A stretch of DNA of 64,000 nucleotides from contig JAFVWM010000036.1 in NCBI GenBank assembly GCA_017501665.1, positions 124,001 to 188,000 on the forward strand, given 5' to 3'. Positions 23,613-32,493 of the stretch are shown here, piece by piece. The stretch's first letter is position 1, and each line of letters opens with the position of its first letter. The DNA comes from Alphaproteobacteria bacterium. GTDB taxonomy: Bacteria; Pseudomonadota; Alphaproteobacteria; RF32; CAG-239. Under the pieces are notes generated by a model. It did not search any database and was not told the origin of the DNA. It was given only the letters and a program-made list of their open reading frames with translations. The position numbers were made by a program, and so were the translations under genes.

Positions 23613-24308
23613 TTACTCAACCTTAATTTCGGCTGTATTTTTATCAATAACCTTTGCCACAACATCTTTGTTACTTTTAGGATTGATAAGTTTTATAAAT
23701 TTACCTTTTCCGGCATCCTCAGTCGCTTCCATTTTGGAAGTAATTTGAAGACCTTTATTTTTGTAAATCACAGTCACTTCTTGTCCTTTCTTTACAATGA
23801 CTTCATCTCTTAAGTCCCGAACAGTAATCACTTTGTCAGTTTTCAATAATCTGACAGTTTGCTTACCTATAATGTTATCTGCTTCTGCAACAACATCATT
23901 TTTTATTCTGTTTTCTCTTATCCATGACGATTTTAAGTCCTCTGATTTAACAATTTCACCTTTTGCAATATCTCTTGCAGGAAGATAAACTTCTTTCATA
24001 ATAAAAAATCTTCCCAACAGTTCAGTTTTTTCAATCAAATTACCATCGGCAAAAATTTCCGCAGTCGAGGTAAACTTATTACTGTCAATATCAGTTTTTA
24101 AATTGCTTATTAATATTTTCACATTATCATCGGTTGTTTCAAACTCCGTTTTTCCGCCGAATATTTCCAACTCAACCACATTGGCAATACCCTGCTCGAC
24201 AAATTCTCTCTTAATTGCTTTAACCAAATCAACGTTATTCACCTTTCCGGCAATTACATCCATCGGAACAAACAACAATGCAAACAACACCACAACCAAT
24301 TTAAGCAT
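23613..24308 (-). CDS. flgA: Flagellar P-ring assembly chaperone
   Basis: 231 residues with a signal peptide (LKLVVVLFALLFVPMDVIA) and a C-terminal SAF domain: YLPARDIAKGEIVKSEDLK...IIGKQTVRLLKTDKVITVRDLR...VKKGQEVTVIYKNKGLQITSKMEATEDAGKG. FlgA escorts FlgI for P-ring assembly in the periplasm. It sits between flgG and flgH, the alphaproteobacterial order. flgI is not in the window. Confidence 0.93.
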   Translation of the reverse strand: MLKLVVVLFALLFVPMDVIAGKVNNVDLVKAIKREFVEQGIANVVELEIFGGKTEFETTDDNVKILISNLKTDIDSNKFTSTAEIFADGNLIEKTELLGRFFIMKEVYLPARDIAKGEIVKSEDLKSSWIRENRIKNDVVAEADNIIGKQTVRLLKTDKVITVRDLRDEVIVKKGQEVTVIYKNKGLQITSKMEATEDAGKGKFIKLINPKSNKDVVAKVIDKNTAEIKVE

Positions 24309-24318
24309 CAGATAAAAC

Positions 24319-25107
24319 CTATCTCATTTGATTAATTGTATTAAGCATTGAATCAGCTGTTGTAATAATCTTAGAGTTCATCTCATAGGCACGTTGAGCC
24401 GATATAAGCTCGGTAATTTCACTAACCGGATTAACATTAGAAGTATTTAAGTACCCCTGCAAAATAGAACCAAACCCTTCACTATCTGGGTTATCAACTA
24501 TCGGATCACCCGAAGCCTCTGTTTGCATAAACAAATTATCACCCAACGCTTCCAAACCGGCCTCATTTACAAATGTTGCCAATTCCAATTGACCGACATT
24601 TACCTCGTCTGTTTCACCATCTTGTTTAACCCATACTTCACCGGAACTGTTTACATAAACTTCAACAGCATCTTCCGGAATAGTAATTTCAGGTTGAACT
24701 ACATATCCGTCATGAGTAACGATAGTACCATCACCATTGCGTTGAAAAGCACCATCACGTGTATAGGCGGTACCTTTTCCTTCAGGAAGCTCAATGGTAA
24801 AGTAACCTCTTCCTCGGATTGCTAAATCCAAATCATTACCTGTTGATGTTAAAGAACCTCCTTCGGTAATACGATAGATTGCCGATGTTCTGACACCTAA
24901 TCCCATTTGAATACCGGCCGGAACTATGGTGTTATCGGCAGTCGAAGCAGATCCGGGACGAATTATGTTTTGATATAATAAATCACTGAATTCAGCACGT
25001 CTTTTAGTATATGCCGTAGTATTCATATTGGCGATGTTATTAGAAATGGTATCAACATTTGTCTGTTGAGCCAACATTCCGGTAGCGCCTATTTGTAAAG
25101 ATCTCAT
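24319..25107 (-). CDS. flgG: Flagellar distal rod protein
   Basis: 262 residues. N-terminal ATGMLAQQTNVDTISNNIANMNTTAYTKRRAEF and C-terminal SNVNPVSEITELISAQRAYEMNSKIITTADSMLNTINQMR are the coiled-coil ends of axial proteins, with the FlgG-specific region LGVRTSAIYRITEGGSLTSTGNDLDLAIRGRGYF. The length is right for FlgG. It builds the distal rod. Confidence 0.95.
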   Translation of the reverse strand: MRSLQIGATGMLAQQTNVDTISNNIANMNTTAYTKRRAEFSDLLYQNIIRPGSASTADNTIVPAGIQMGLGVRTSAIYRITEGGSLTSTGNDLDLAIRGRGYFTIELPEGKGTAYTRDGAFQRNGDGTIVTHDGYVVQPEITIPEDAVEVYVNSSGEVWVKQDGETDEVNVGQLELATFVNEAGLEALGDNLFMQTEASGDPIVDNPDSEGFGSILQGYLNTSNVNPVSEITELISAQRAYEMNSKIITTADSMLNTINQMR

Positions 25108-25128
25108 AATTTATTCCCCTTTTTATAA

Positions 25129-25872
25129 TTATGCTAATTCGGCATAAGTTGAAATTGTATTTGATAAACGATCATGTTCTTCATCAATCATTTGTTGTAC
25201 ATAATCGTAACTTCTTTGTATTTTAACCAAGTTAGTCATCTCATTAATTGCATTTACATTCGAACTTTCCAACATTCCTTGTGCAATTCTTATGTTGTTT
25301 GTACCAAAACTGACAGCATTACCATCACCATTGGCAAACAATACGCCGTTTACTTTTAACAATTTTTGATTATCGGCAAATTTTGCCACTTTCAATCTTC
25401 CTATAATTCCGTTTTCCGATATAACATCACCACTTTCGGAAATTGTAATTTCTTTTTCATCCGGAGCTATAAATATCGGAGCATTGTTTTCACTTAATAC
25501 ATATTCACCGGCAGATGTTACCAATGCACCATCTTTATCTAAAGTAAATTGACCTTTTCTTGTATATTTTTCACCGTCCTTTGTTTCCACACAGAAAAAA
25601 CCGTCGCCTTTTATAGCTACATCAAAAGTATTGCCGGTATTCTTAAAAGCACCCTCTATAAAATCTTGATAGTCAGCAAAATCCTGAGTAAAAAACAAAG
25701 GCTGCAAACCAATACCTACTGCCTTTTCAGTTTGGTTTACATAAGAAGTAAATAAAGCATTATCTTGTTTGTATCCGACAGTATTCATATTGGCCATATT
25801 ATTGGAAACAATATTCATTTGTTTCCAAAGAGCCATTTGGCGCGACAATGCTATATACGATGTATTATCCAT
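25129..25872 (-). CDS. flgF: Flagellar proximal rod protein FlgF
   Basis: 247 residues of the FlgF/G family: N-terminal ALSRQMALWKQMNIVSNNMANMNTVGYKQDNALF, middle FDVAIKGDGFFCVET and C-terminal SNVNAINEMTNLVKIQRSYDYVQQMIDEEHDRLSNTISTYAEL. It is distinguished from FlgG by position and by the shorter centre. First gene of the flgF-flgG-flgA-flgH operon, with GGGGA 7 nt before ATG and a sigma-54 promoter upstream. Confidence 0.93.
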   Translation of the reverse strand: MDNTSYIALSRQMALWKQMNIVSNNMANMNTVGYKQDNALFTSYVNQTEKAVGIGLQPLFFTQDFADYQDFIEGAFKNTGNTFDVAIKGDGFFCVETKDGEKYTRKGQFTLDKDGALVTSAGEYVLSENNAPIFIAPDEKEITISESGDVISENGIIGRLKVAKFADNQKLLKVNGVLFANGDGNAVSFGTNNIRIAQGMLESSNVNAINEMTNLVKIQRSYDYVQQMIDEEHDRLSNTISTYAELA

Positions 25873-25944
25873 TAACTATTCCCCTAATTATTTCTTTAAC
25901 CGTTCCCCAACGATCAATAAAATTTTACTAGTTGAATGTGTATA

Positions 25945-25960
25945 TGCAAAAGTCGTGCCA
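25945..25960 (-). promoter_or_regulatory. Sigma-54 promoter of the flgF operon
   Basis: On the minus strand TGGCAC-N5-TTGCA, a full match to the -24/-12 consensus. It lies about 73 nt upstream of the flgF start, giving a leader of roughly 60 nt. RpoN-dependent control of rod and ring genes is established in Caulobacter and other flagellated bacteria; an enhancer-binding activator (FlbD-like) would be needed. Confidence 0.8.
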
Positions 25961-25975
25961 ATTTTTATTACCTAC

Positions 25976-26006
25976 AAAAAAAAGCTCGCAAACGCGAGCT
26001 TTTTTT
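25976..26006. terminator. Terminator after ssb
   Basis: AAAGCTCGC/GCGAGCTTT stem with AAAC loop and T tracts on both strands. It ends ssb transcription on the minus strand, just before the flgF promoter. Confidence 0.88.
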
Positions 26007-26020
26007 AGACTTTTTTTATC

Positions 26021-26482
26021 TTAAAACGGAATATCATCATCCAAACCTGACGGAGCCGATGCCGGAGTAGAATCCCAACCGCTGTCCGAGGCACTAAACA
26101 CATCATTACCACCGGCAGGAACACTTTCGCCCTTGCCGTCTAACATTACCAAATTTCCGCTAAAATTTTGCAAAACGACTTCGGTTGTATAGCGTTTTTG
26201 ACCACTGCTATCTTCCCAACTGCGTGTCTGCAATTGACCTTCCAAGTATACTTTAGAACCCTTACGTAAATATTTTTCAGCCACATCTGCTAAAGCAGGG
26301 TTAAAAATAACTATTCTATGCCATTCTGTTCTTTCTTTGCGTTCACCGGTCGATCTGTCTTTCCATGATTCCGATGTTGCCAAATTCATATTAACGATTT
26401 TAGTACCGTTATTTGTATTACTGACCTTAGGATCATCACCCAAATTACCCACTAAAATAACTTTATTTATACTTCCAGCCAT
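26021..26482 (-). CDS. ssb: Single-stranded DNA-binding protein
   Basis: 153 residues. The OB fold starts [18 protein letters not shown] and includes [38 protein letters not shown]. The acidic tail ends DDDIPF, the partner-binding tip. It coats ssDNA in replication and repair. Monocistronic. Confidence 0.96.
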   Translation of the reverse strand: MAGSINKVILVGNLGDDPKVSNTNNGTKIVNMNLATSESWKDRSTGERKERTEWHRIVIFNPALADVAEKYLRKGSKVYLEGQLQTRSWEDSSGQKRYTTEVVLQNFSGNLVMLDGKGESVPAGGNDVFSASDSGWDSTPASAPSGLDDDIPF

Positions 26483-26558
26483 TTTTATTACCTTATCATT
26501 ATTAAAAATTAAAACTTAGCAGATGATAACAGATTTTTTTCTTTTATAAAGCAAAAAA

Positions 26559-27665
26559 TCAGTCTGCCTGTGTATATTCGCCGTTTTTTATCTGATATAA
26601 AGAATATTCACCTGTTTTTGAAGCTATGCCGTTTTCAAATCTTGTCATTCCCCATGGCATCTCATATTCATTTTTGTTTTTTTGTTTATCAATCAAATCA
26701 AAATCAACACTATTTGCATCTCTAACCAATTGTGCCCATAAATTCACTGCGGCGTATCCGTACACACCTAACCCTTTCGGCTCTTTTCCCTTTATACGCA
26801 ATTCAACCAGCTTTTCTGTAAAACTCGGTTCATCTTTAATATTTTTATATGAAAGAAAATAAATTCCTTCAACAAAATTTCCCAACTCCCTGAATATATG
26901 TCCTGTAGCCATATAAGCATCAACAAATATAGCTGTATCAGAACTTTCTTCTTGTATTTTTTGAACAATAATTGCTGTCGGTTCTGCTGCTGCTAATACA
27001 TAAACTACTTGGGCACTAAGCAATATTTCATCAACCAATTCATTATATTTTTTATCATATGCAGACAAGTCAAACAGCTTTAACCCGTATAAACTTTTTA
27101 AATTAAAAAGCACTTGGGTTTCAAATGCTGTTTCCGTAGTTTTAGGAATTGAACTGTCATAAACAAAAGCCACATTTTTACCGATAAATTTTCTTTGATA
27201 ATAGTCGACAAACACCTTTGCCTGATTACTTATCAAACCGCCTATTTTCATTAATCCTTTTGAAACAATACTATTTTGTTTTTCATTTAAGGGCATAGGT
27301 GTAATTCTTATAATTCTATTTTGTTCATATATGCTTGTAACTTCTTCAAATTTACTATCACAATACGGTCCTATCACCAAATCAACTTTATCTTCTTTAG
27401 ATGAATTAAGAGCAATCATTTGAGCCGTAGAAACGGAAAAAGCATCTTCACAACGATCATCAACAGCTATCAAATTTAATTTATCACCAAGCAAGCCTCC
27501 ATCTTCATTTATCATATCAACGGCAATTTGCGCTCCTTCAATAAGTTCATTACCGAAACGTTCCGCATTTCCGACCTTAGGTGCAACAACTGCAATATTA
27601 AAAGCCACTGCTTCTTGAGATAAAAATAAAGCTATTGCTAATAATGTTAAACAAACAAACTTCAT
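26559..27665 (-). CDS. Periplasmic ligand-binding protein (LivK/type 1 fold)
   Basis: 368 residues. A signal peptide (KFVCLTLLAIALFLSQEAVA) precedes a type 1 periplasmic binding fold: FGNELIEGAQIAVDMINEDGGLLGDKLNLIAVDDRCED, then IGPYCDSKFEEVTSIY and IFVDAYMATGHIFRELGNFVEGIYFLS. This is typical of the branched-chain amino acid/amide receptor family. No permease or ATPase gene is adjacent, so it may feed a distant transporter or act as a sensor. The ligand cannot be read from the sequence. Confidence 0.8.
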   Translation of the reverse strand: MKFVCLTLLAIALFLSQEAVAFNIAVVAPKVGNAERFGNELIEGAQIAVDMINEDGGLLGDKLNLIAVDDRCEDAFSVSTAQMIALNSSKEDKVDLVIGPYCDSKFEEVTSIYEQNRIIRITPMPLNEKQNSIVSKGLMKIGGLISNQAKVFVDYYQRKFIGKNVAFVYDSSIPKTTETAFETQVLFNLKSLYGLKLFDLSAYDKKYNELVDEILLSAQVVYVLAAAEPTAIIVQKIQEESSDTAIFVDAYMATGHIFRELGNFVEGIYFLSYKNIKDEPSFTEKLVELRIKGKEPKGLGVYGYAAVNLWAQLVRDANSVDFDLIDKQKNKNEYEMPWGMTRFENGIASKTGEYSLYQIKNGEYTQAD

Positions 27666-27758
27666 ATATTAAAATCTCTTAATTTTTTAAAATCCTCGAG
27701 ATATTAGCATTTTATTTAATTTTTGCAACAAATTTTATAAATCATATCGACAAAATAT

Positions 27759-27786
27759 TTGACTTAAACAAATAACTCCATACAAT
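27759..27786 (+). promoter_or_regulatory. Sigma-70 promoter for the deacylase gene
   Basis: TTGACT (27759-27764), 16-bp spacer, TACAAT (27781-27786), 31 nt before the ATG at 27818. Confidence 0.55.
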
Positions 27787-27817
27787 ACGATAAAATAACA
27801 AAATAAAAGAGACTAAA

Positions 27818-28678
27818 ATGCTATTAAAAAAATATACCTTTAAATCCGAAAAAAACGGACCTGCTGTTTTATTTTTGGGCGCAATTCATGGTAACGAGCC
27901 CGCCGGAAGCAAAGCAATTTATATGGTTTTGGAAAAATTTGCCTCTCTAGCCTTAACACCGTTAAAAGGCAGTGTCTCATTTATTCCCGTATGCAATCCT
28001 AAAGCTTTTGAAAAAGATGTTCGTCAAATTGATGAAAACCTGAATCGTATTATCAAAAAATATGACAATCCGAAAACATACGAACAACAACTTGCCAATG
28101 AATTGGTCGAACATATTTCTCAGGCCGATATAATCATTGATCTTCACTCAACATTTTGCCCCTTAGGAGAACCGTTTATATTCAGCGACTATCCTAATGA
28201 CATGGCCGATAAAATATCCTCATCTCTAAATATCAAATATATTATCAAAGGCTGGCCTCAAATTTATGCTACAAGCTCTACAATTCTAGATTTATCTACC
28301 GGTGCTTGTGCTCAAAGTTTTGGCAAAACATGCTTAACCATTGAATGCGGACATCACTATGCCGAAAATTCGGTACAAACCGCATATTATTCTATTATGA
28401 ACACTCTGCTTTGTTTGGAAATACTTCAAGGATATCCTTCTAAACAAATAAAACAGGAATATATCATAATGGACAGCATAATTTTCAAAACCAAAGAAGG
28501 AAAACTGTCCAAAGACTACAATCATTTAGATAAAGTTACAACAGGTGAAATTTTAGCGACCTATGACGACGGCACAACCGAAGTTTGTCCTAAAGATGCT
28601 TACATTTTGTTACCTAAAGCCAATGCGCTTGTTAACTGCGAATGGTTTTATCTCGGACACCTGCAAAAAGACTTGTAG
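27818..28678 (+). CDS. Succinylglutamate desuccinylase/aspartoacylase-family protein
   Basis: 286 residues of the M14-like zinc deacylase family. The zinc ligands are GAIHGNEPAGSKAI (H and E) and DIIIDLHSTFCPLG (H); DENLNRII gives the substrate-binding Arg region, and LTIECGHHY the late acidic residue. Members hydrolyse N-acyl amino acids or trim peptides; the C-terminal beta domain is present (IIFKTKEGKLSKDYNHLDKVTTGEILATY). No arginine-catabolic genes are near, so the substrate is unknown. Its 3' end overlaps the convergent GNAT gene by 47 bp. Confidence 0.82.
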   Translation: MLLKKYTFKSEKNGPAVLFLGAIHGNEPAGSKAIYMVLEKFASLALTPLKGSVSFIPVCNPKAFEKDVRQIDENLNRIIKKYDNPKTYEQQLANELVEHISQADIIIDLHSTFCPLGEPFIFSDYPNDMADKISSSLNIKYIIKGWPQIYATSSTILDLSTGACAQSFGKTCLTIECGHHYAENSVQTAYYSIMNTLLCLEILQGYPSKQIKQEYIIMDSIIFKTKEGKLSKDYNHLDKVTTGEILATYDDGTTEVCPKDAYILLPKANALVNCEWFYLGHLQKDL

Positions 28679-29408
28679 CCGCAATAGAATGAAATTCCTT
28701 ATGTTTTTGCTTAACCGGCTTTGACCACACAATACTGTTGGTTGTTTTATCAAGCTTTATTCCTCTGTAACCACTTGCTACAAAATGACGCATTTTATTA
28801 AAAAGAGCCGGAATCTCTTTATGTATATCCTTACCGATATACATTGAAAACCTACTATCCTCTTGAACAGCTATGTTATATTCATCGTAAAATTCTTTTT
28901 GTAAATATAAAACTTTTGCATTATCAACCGGATCGTTATCAACTTTTCTGATAGACATTCCGTGCTTCAATGCATTAATCCAACTGGACGGATTATCAAT
29001 GGCAATTTGATTTATCGCGACTTTTCTACCGGCTTCTTTTGCCTTGTTTTCACGATATTCCAATAACTTGCTCATCAACCCTAAACCTCGATAATCTTTA
29101 TCAACCAATGTAGCTTTATAGATTACCAAATCGCTGTTAGGTACATCCTTTGCAAATTCTTCCAAATCTCTTTTTTGATTATCTTGCGGAAACTCAAAAA
29201 TACTCTGAGCAACAAGCTTATCTCCGTCAAACACACCTATCATATGAGTATTTTCACTATCCAAAGCATACATAAAATCTTCAACACTTCTTTTTAGAAC
29301 AAAGTGCTTTTCATCTTCATGAAAACCGGCAATAATTTTATCTTGCAATCTTAATACGTCGGCTAAATGTTCAATATTCAAATCTTTTATTACTAAATTT
29401 TTATTCAT
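28632..29408 (-). CDS. GNAT-family N-acetyltransferase
   Basis: 258 residues. The acetyl-CoA motif A is VDKDYRGLGLMSKLLEYRENKAKE (R-x-x-G-L-G), preceded by the beta4 strand LVIYKATLV and followed by AINQIAIDNPSSWINALKHGMSIRKV. The C-terminal 90 residues are unlike standard GNATs and may form an extra lobe. Cytoplasmic, substrate unknown. It is convergent with, and overlaps, the deacylase gene, a pairing that suggests but does not prove opposing acylation/deacylation functions. Confidence 0.75.
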   Translation of the reverse strand: MNKNLVIKDLNIEHLADVLRLQDKIIAGFHEDEKHFVLKRSVEDFMYALDSENTHMIGVFDGDKLVAQSIFEFPQDNQKRDLEEFAKDVPNSDLVIYKATLVDKDYRGLGLMSKLLEYRENKAKEAGRKVAINQIAIDNPSSWINALKHGMSIRKVDNDPVDNAKVLYLQKEFYDEYNIAVQEDSRFSMYIGKDIHKEIPALFNKMRHFVASGYRGIKLDKTTNSIVWSKPVKQKHKEFHSIAATSLFAGVRDKTIRS

Positions 29409-29429
29409 TTCATACTCCGAAAAATTGTC

Positions 29430-29464
29430 AAAAAAAAGGTTTGAAACTTTTTACTTTCAAACCT
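29430..29464 (-). terminator. Terminator of the short transcript
   Basis: AGGTTTGAAA / TTTCAAACCT, 10-bp stem, 8-nt loop, then T8 on the minus strand. It ends an upstream short RNA and lies just before the GNAT gene. Confidence 0.85.
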
Positions 29465-29580
29465 GCAACGATAATCAACTTTACACACAAAAACTATCGT
29501 CGCAGAATTCCTCGGCGAGCACGAACGGATTTTCTTATATTAATAGCAACAAATTTCATTTTTCATTTAACCTTTCTCAC
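29465..29580 (-). ncRNA. Short structured transcript (candidate small RNA or small-protein mRNA)
   Basis: A strong promoter and terminator delimit about 145 nt on the minus strand with no large gene inside. The RNA can fold: CTGCGACGATA pairs with TATCGTTGCAG (one G-U) around a loop of about 20 nt. A 21-codon Arg-rich reading frame (29494-29559) and an 8-codon frame (start 29566) follow an AAAGG site. It could also be a leader that attenuates the GNAT gene. Confidence 0.5.
29494..29559 (-). CDS. Possible 21-residue basic peptide
   Basis: ATG at 29557-29559, TAG at 29494-29496; the peptide begins MKFVAINIRKS and ends RRGILRR, with seven Arg. AAAGG lies 11 nt before ATG, farther than ideal, and a second ATG 7 nt upstream in another frame (MKNEICCY then stop) is better spaced. 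Composition resembles a nucleic-acid-binding or ribosomal miniprotein. No family recognised. Confidence 0.3.
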   Translation of the reverse strand: MKFVAINIRKSVRARRGILRR

Positions 29581-29586
29581 CCGACC

Positions 29587-29615
29587 AATATGCCATAAAA
29601 TTGAATTATTGTCAA
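29587..29615 (-). promoter_or_regulatory. Strong sigma-70 promoter of the short transcript
   Basis: TTGACA (29610-29615), 17-bp spacer, CATATT (29587-29592) on the minus strand. The -35 is a consensus match. Transcription should start near 29580. Confidence 0.7.
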
Positions 29616-29681
29616 TAAATTTTTGTTGCCATTCAAATTTAATAAAACTATATTACTTGAAGAGATATCGGGAGAAAACTT

Positions 29682-32489
29682 ATGGCAAATGATTTTATCG
29701 AAATAAAAGGCGCAAGGGAGCATAATTTAAAAAATATTTCCGTAAATATCCCCAAAGGAAAGCTTACCGTTATCACCGGATTATCCGGTTCGGGAAAATC
29801 TTCGCTTGCCTTTGATACAATCTATGCCGAAGGTCAAAGACGCTATGTCGAAAGCCTGTCCTCCTATGCTCGTCAATTTTTAGACTTGATGAAAAAGCCT
29901 GAAGTTGACTCTATTGAAGGCTTATCACCGGCCATTTCTATTGAGCAAAAAACTACTTCACATAATCCTCGTTCGACAGTTGGCACCATTACCGAAATAT
30001 ATGACTATATGCGTCTTTTGTGGGCTCGTGTCGGAACCCCATATTCTCCGGCGACCGGTCTGCCTATCGAAAGCCAAACCGTTTCGCAAATGGTAGATAA
30101 ACTTCTGGAATATCCCGACGGTACAAAATTTATTCTTTTGGCACCAATTGTTCGCGGTAAAAAAGGCGAATACAAAAAAGAATTTGAAACTTTGCAAAAA
30201 CAAGGTTATCAACGCATCAAGATTGACGGCGAAATTTACGATTTGGAAGAACTGCCGGAACTGAACAAAAATCAAAAACACGATATTGAAGTAGTCGTTG
30301 ACAGAATAATCATCAAAGAAGGTATTGCCTCTCGCCTCAGTCAATCTTTTGAAACAATCTTAAAATTAAGTGACGGATTAGCTTTTGTTGAAAACGCCTC
30401 GACCAAAGAACAACTTACTTTTTCCTCCAAATTTGCCTGTCCTGTTTCCGGTTTTACCCTAGAAGAAATCGAACCGAGGCTATTTTCTTTTAACAATCCT
30501 TACGGTGCTTGTCCTCATTGTGATGGTATCGGTGCAAAACTTTATATGGATCCTTTGCTTATAGTCCCTAATCCCAATTTATCCATCTCCCAAGGTGCAA
30601 TAGCTCCTTGGTATGGTTTCAAAAGCTCATTTTATGAACAAGCACTTAACTCTCTGGCTGACTGGTTGGGCATCTCGGTAAAAACTCCGTGGAAAGATTT
30701 ACCTAAACAAGCCAAAGACATTATTTTATATGGCTCGGGCGATGAAATAGTTCCGATGTATTATTCTCGTTTTGCCACACACAAACCCTTCGAAGGTGTA
30801 ATTCCCAATATGGAACGTCGTTTTTTGGAAACAGATTCGCCGTCATCTCGAGAAGAACTTGCACGTTATCAATCTGCCGCCCCTTGTGAATTTTGCCATG
30901 GCAAGCGCTTAAAACCCGAAGCCTTATGTGTTAAAATTGCCGGACTTGACATTATGGATGTTACCGAAATGTCCATTAAAAAAGCTCTTCTTTGGTTTAA
31001 CGGAATTTTACCTAACCTTACTCCGAAAAAACAAGAAATTGCCACTAAAATAGTCAAAGAAATTTGCGAAAGATTAAGCTTTTTAAATAATGTAGGTTTA
31101 GAATATTTAACGCTTTCGCGTCAATCAGGCTCTTTATCCGGCGGCGAGGCACAACGTATACGTTTGGCAAGCCAAATCGGTACCGGCTTAACCGGTGTTC
31201 TATATGTTTTGGACGAACCCTCAATCGGACTACATCAACGTGATAACAATCGCCTTATTGATACCCTAAATCGCTTGCGTGATATCGGCAACTCGGTTAT
31301 AGTAGTTGAACATGACGAAGACGCTATCCGATCTGCTGATTTTATTATCGATATCGGTCCCAAAGCAGGTTCTCAAGGCGGTCAAATTATGGCTTCGGGC
31401 GAATTAAAAGATATCTTAAAATCAAATTCACTTACCGCTCAATATTTAAACGGTACAAAAAAAATCGAAGTTCCTCAAACCAGACGCAAAGGTAATGGCA
31501 AATTTATTGAATTAAAAGGCGCCAAAACCAACAATTTAAAAAATGTCGATGTCAAAATTCCGCTCGGAACACTAACTTGCGTAACCGGCGTTTCCGGTGG
31601 CGGAAAATCATCACTTATCTTAGAAACCTTGTGCAAAGCATTAGAAAAAGAAATTAACGGCGCACGCATTCACGGTGCTGTTTACGATAAAATTATCGGC
31701 GCCGACAATATTGATAAAATCATCAATATCGACCAATCTCCTATCGGACGCACACCTCGTTCCAATCCGGCAACCTATACCGGTGTATTTACTAATATCC
31801 GTGATTGGTATGCGGCCCTTCCCGAAGCCAAAGCCAGAGGCTATAATGCCGGACGTTTTTCTTTCAACGTAGCCGGCGGTCGTTGCGAAGCTTGTAAAGG
31901 CGACGGTGTAACCAAAATCGAAATGCACTTTTTACCCGATGTTTATGTTGAGTGTGATGTATGTAAAGGAACTCGTTTTAATCGCGAAACCTTAGAAGTA
32001 AAATATAAAGACAAATCAATTGCCGATGTTTTGGATATGACCATTGATGAAGCGTACAATTTCTTTGAAAATATACCTTCTATAAAAAATAAGCTCGATT
32101 TATTACGTCGTGTAGGTCTTGGCTATGTAAAACTCGGTCAACCGGCAACAACCTTATCCGGTGGCGAAGCTCAACGTATCAAACTATCCAAAGAATTATC
32201 AAAACGAGCTACCGGCAAAACATTATACATACTTGATGAACCAACCACCGGCCTCCACTTTGAAGATATTAACAAACTACTCAAAATATTGCACTCTCTT
32301 GTTGAACAAGGCAATTCATTGATTGTAATTGAACATAATTTAGATGTTATCAAAACCGCTGATTATATTATCGATATCGGTCCCGAAGGTGGCGATGGCG
32401 GAGGCCGAATTATTGCCAATGGCACTCCCGAAGAAGTAGCCAAATCAACAATCAGCTATACCGCAAAATTTTTAAGAGAAAAGCTGTAA
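29682..32489 (+). CDS. uvrA: Excinuclease ABC subunit A
   Basis: 935 residues, full length. Two ABC modules: Walker [36 protein letters not shown] and [15 protein letters not shown]; signature [16 protein letters not shown] and [16 protein letters not shown]; Walker [15 protein letters not shown] and [14 protein letters not shown]. The zinc hook [33 protein letters not shown] is intact, while the first zinc module reads CPVSGF with Ser in place of the usual second Cys, as I recall for alphaproteobacteria. It recognises DNA lesions with UvrB. GGGAG lies 7 nt before ATG. No SOS box seen. Confidence 0.97.
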   Translation: MANDFIEIKGAREHNLKNISVNIPKGKLTVITGLSGSGKSSLAFDTIYAEGQRRYVESLSSYARQFLDLMKKPEVDSIEGLSPAISIEQKTTSHNPRSTVGTITEIYDYMRLLWARVGTPYSPATGLPIESQTVSQMVDKLLEYPDGTKFILLAPIVRGKKGEYKKEFETLQKQGYQRIKIDGEIYDLEELPELNKNQKHDIEVVVDRIIIKEGIASRLSQSFETILKLSDGLAFVENASTKEQLTFSSKFACPVSGFTLEEIEPRLFSFNNPYGACPHCDGIGAKLYMDPLLIVPNPNLSISQGAIAPWYGFKSSFYEQALNSLADWLGISVKTPWKDLPKQAKDIILYGSGDEIVPMYYSRFATHKPFEGVIPNMERRFLETDSPSSREELARYQSAAPCEFCHGKRLKPEALCVKIAGLDIMDVTEMSIKKALLWFNGILPNLTPKKQEIATKIVKEICERLSFLNNVGLEYLTLSRQSGSLSGGEAQRIRLASQIGTGLTGVLYVLDEPSIGLHQRDNNRLIDTLNRLRDIGNSVIVVEHDEDAIRSADFIIDIGPKAGSQGGQIMASGELKDILKSNSLTAQYLNGTKKIEVPQTRRKGNGKFIELKGAKTNNLKNVDVKIPLGTLTCVTGVSGGGKSSLILETLCKALEKEINGARIHGAVYDKIIGADNIDKIINIDQSPIGRTPRSNPATYTGVFTNIRDWYAALPEAKARGYNAGRFSFNVAGGRCEACKGDGVTKIEMHFLPDVYVECDVCKGTRFNRETLEVKYKDKSIADVLDMTIDEAYNFFENIPSIKNKLDLLRRVGLGYVKLGQPATTLSGGEAQRIKLSKELSKRATGKTLYILDEPTTGLHFEDINKLLKILHSLVEQGNSLIVIEHNLDVIKTADYIIDIGPEGGDGGGRIIANGTPEEVAKSTISYTAKFLREKL

Positions 32490-32493
32490 ACGG

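Noticed and set aside
29441..29692. 83-codon plus-strand frame before uvrA
   Set aside because: Antisense to the short transcript, crosses its terminator and promoter, and overlaps the uvrA start in another frame.
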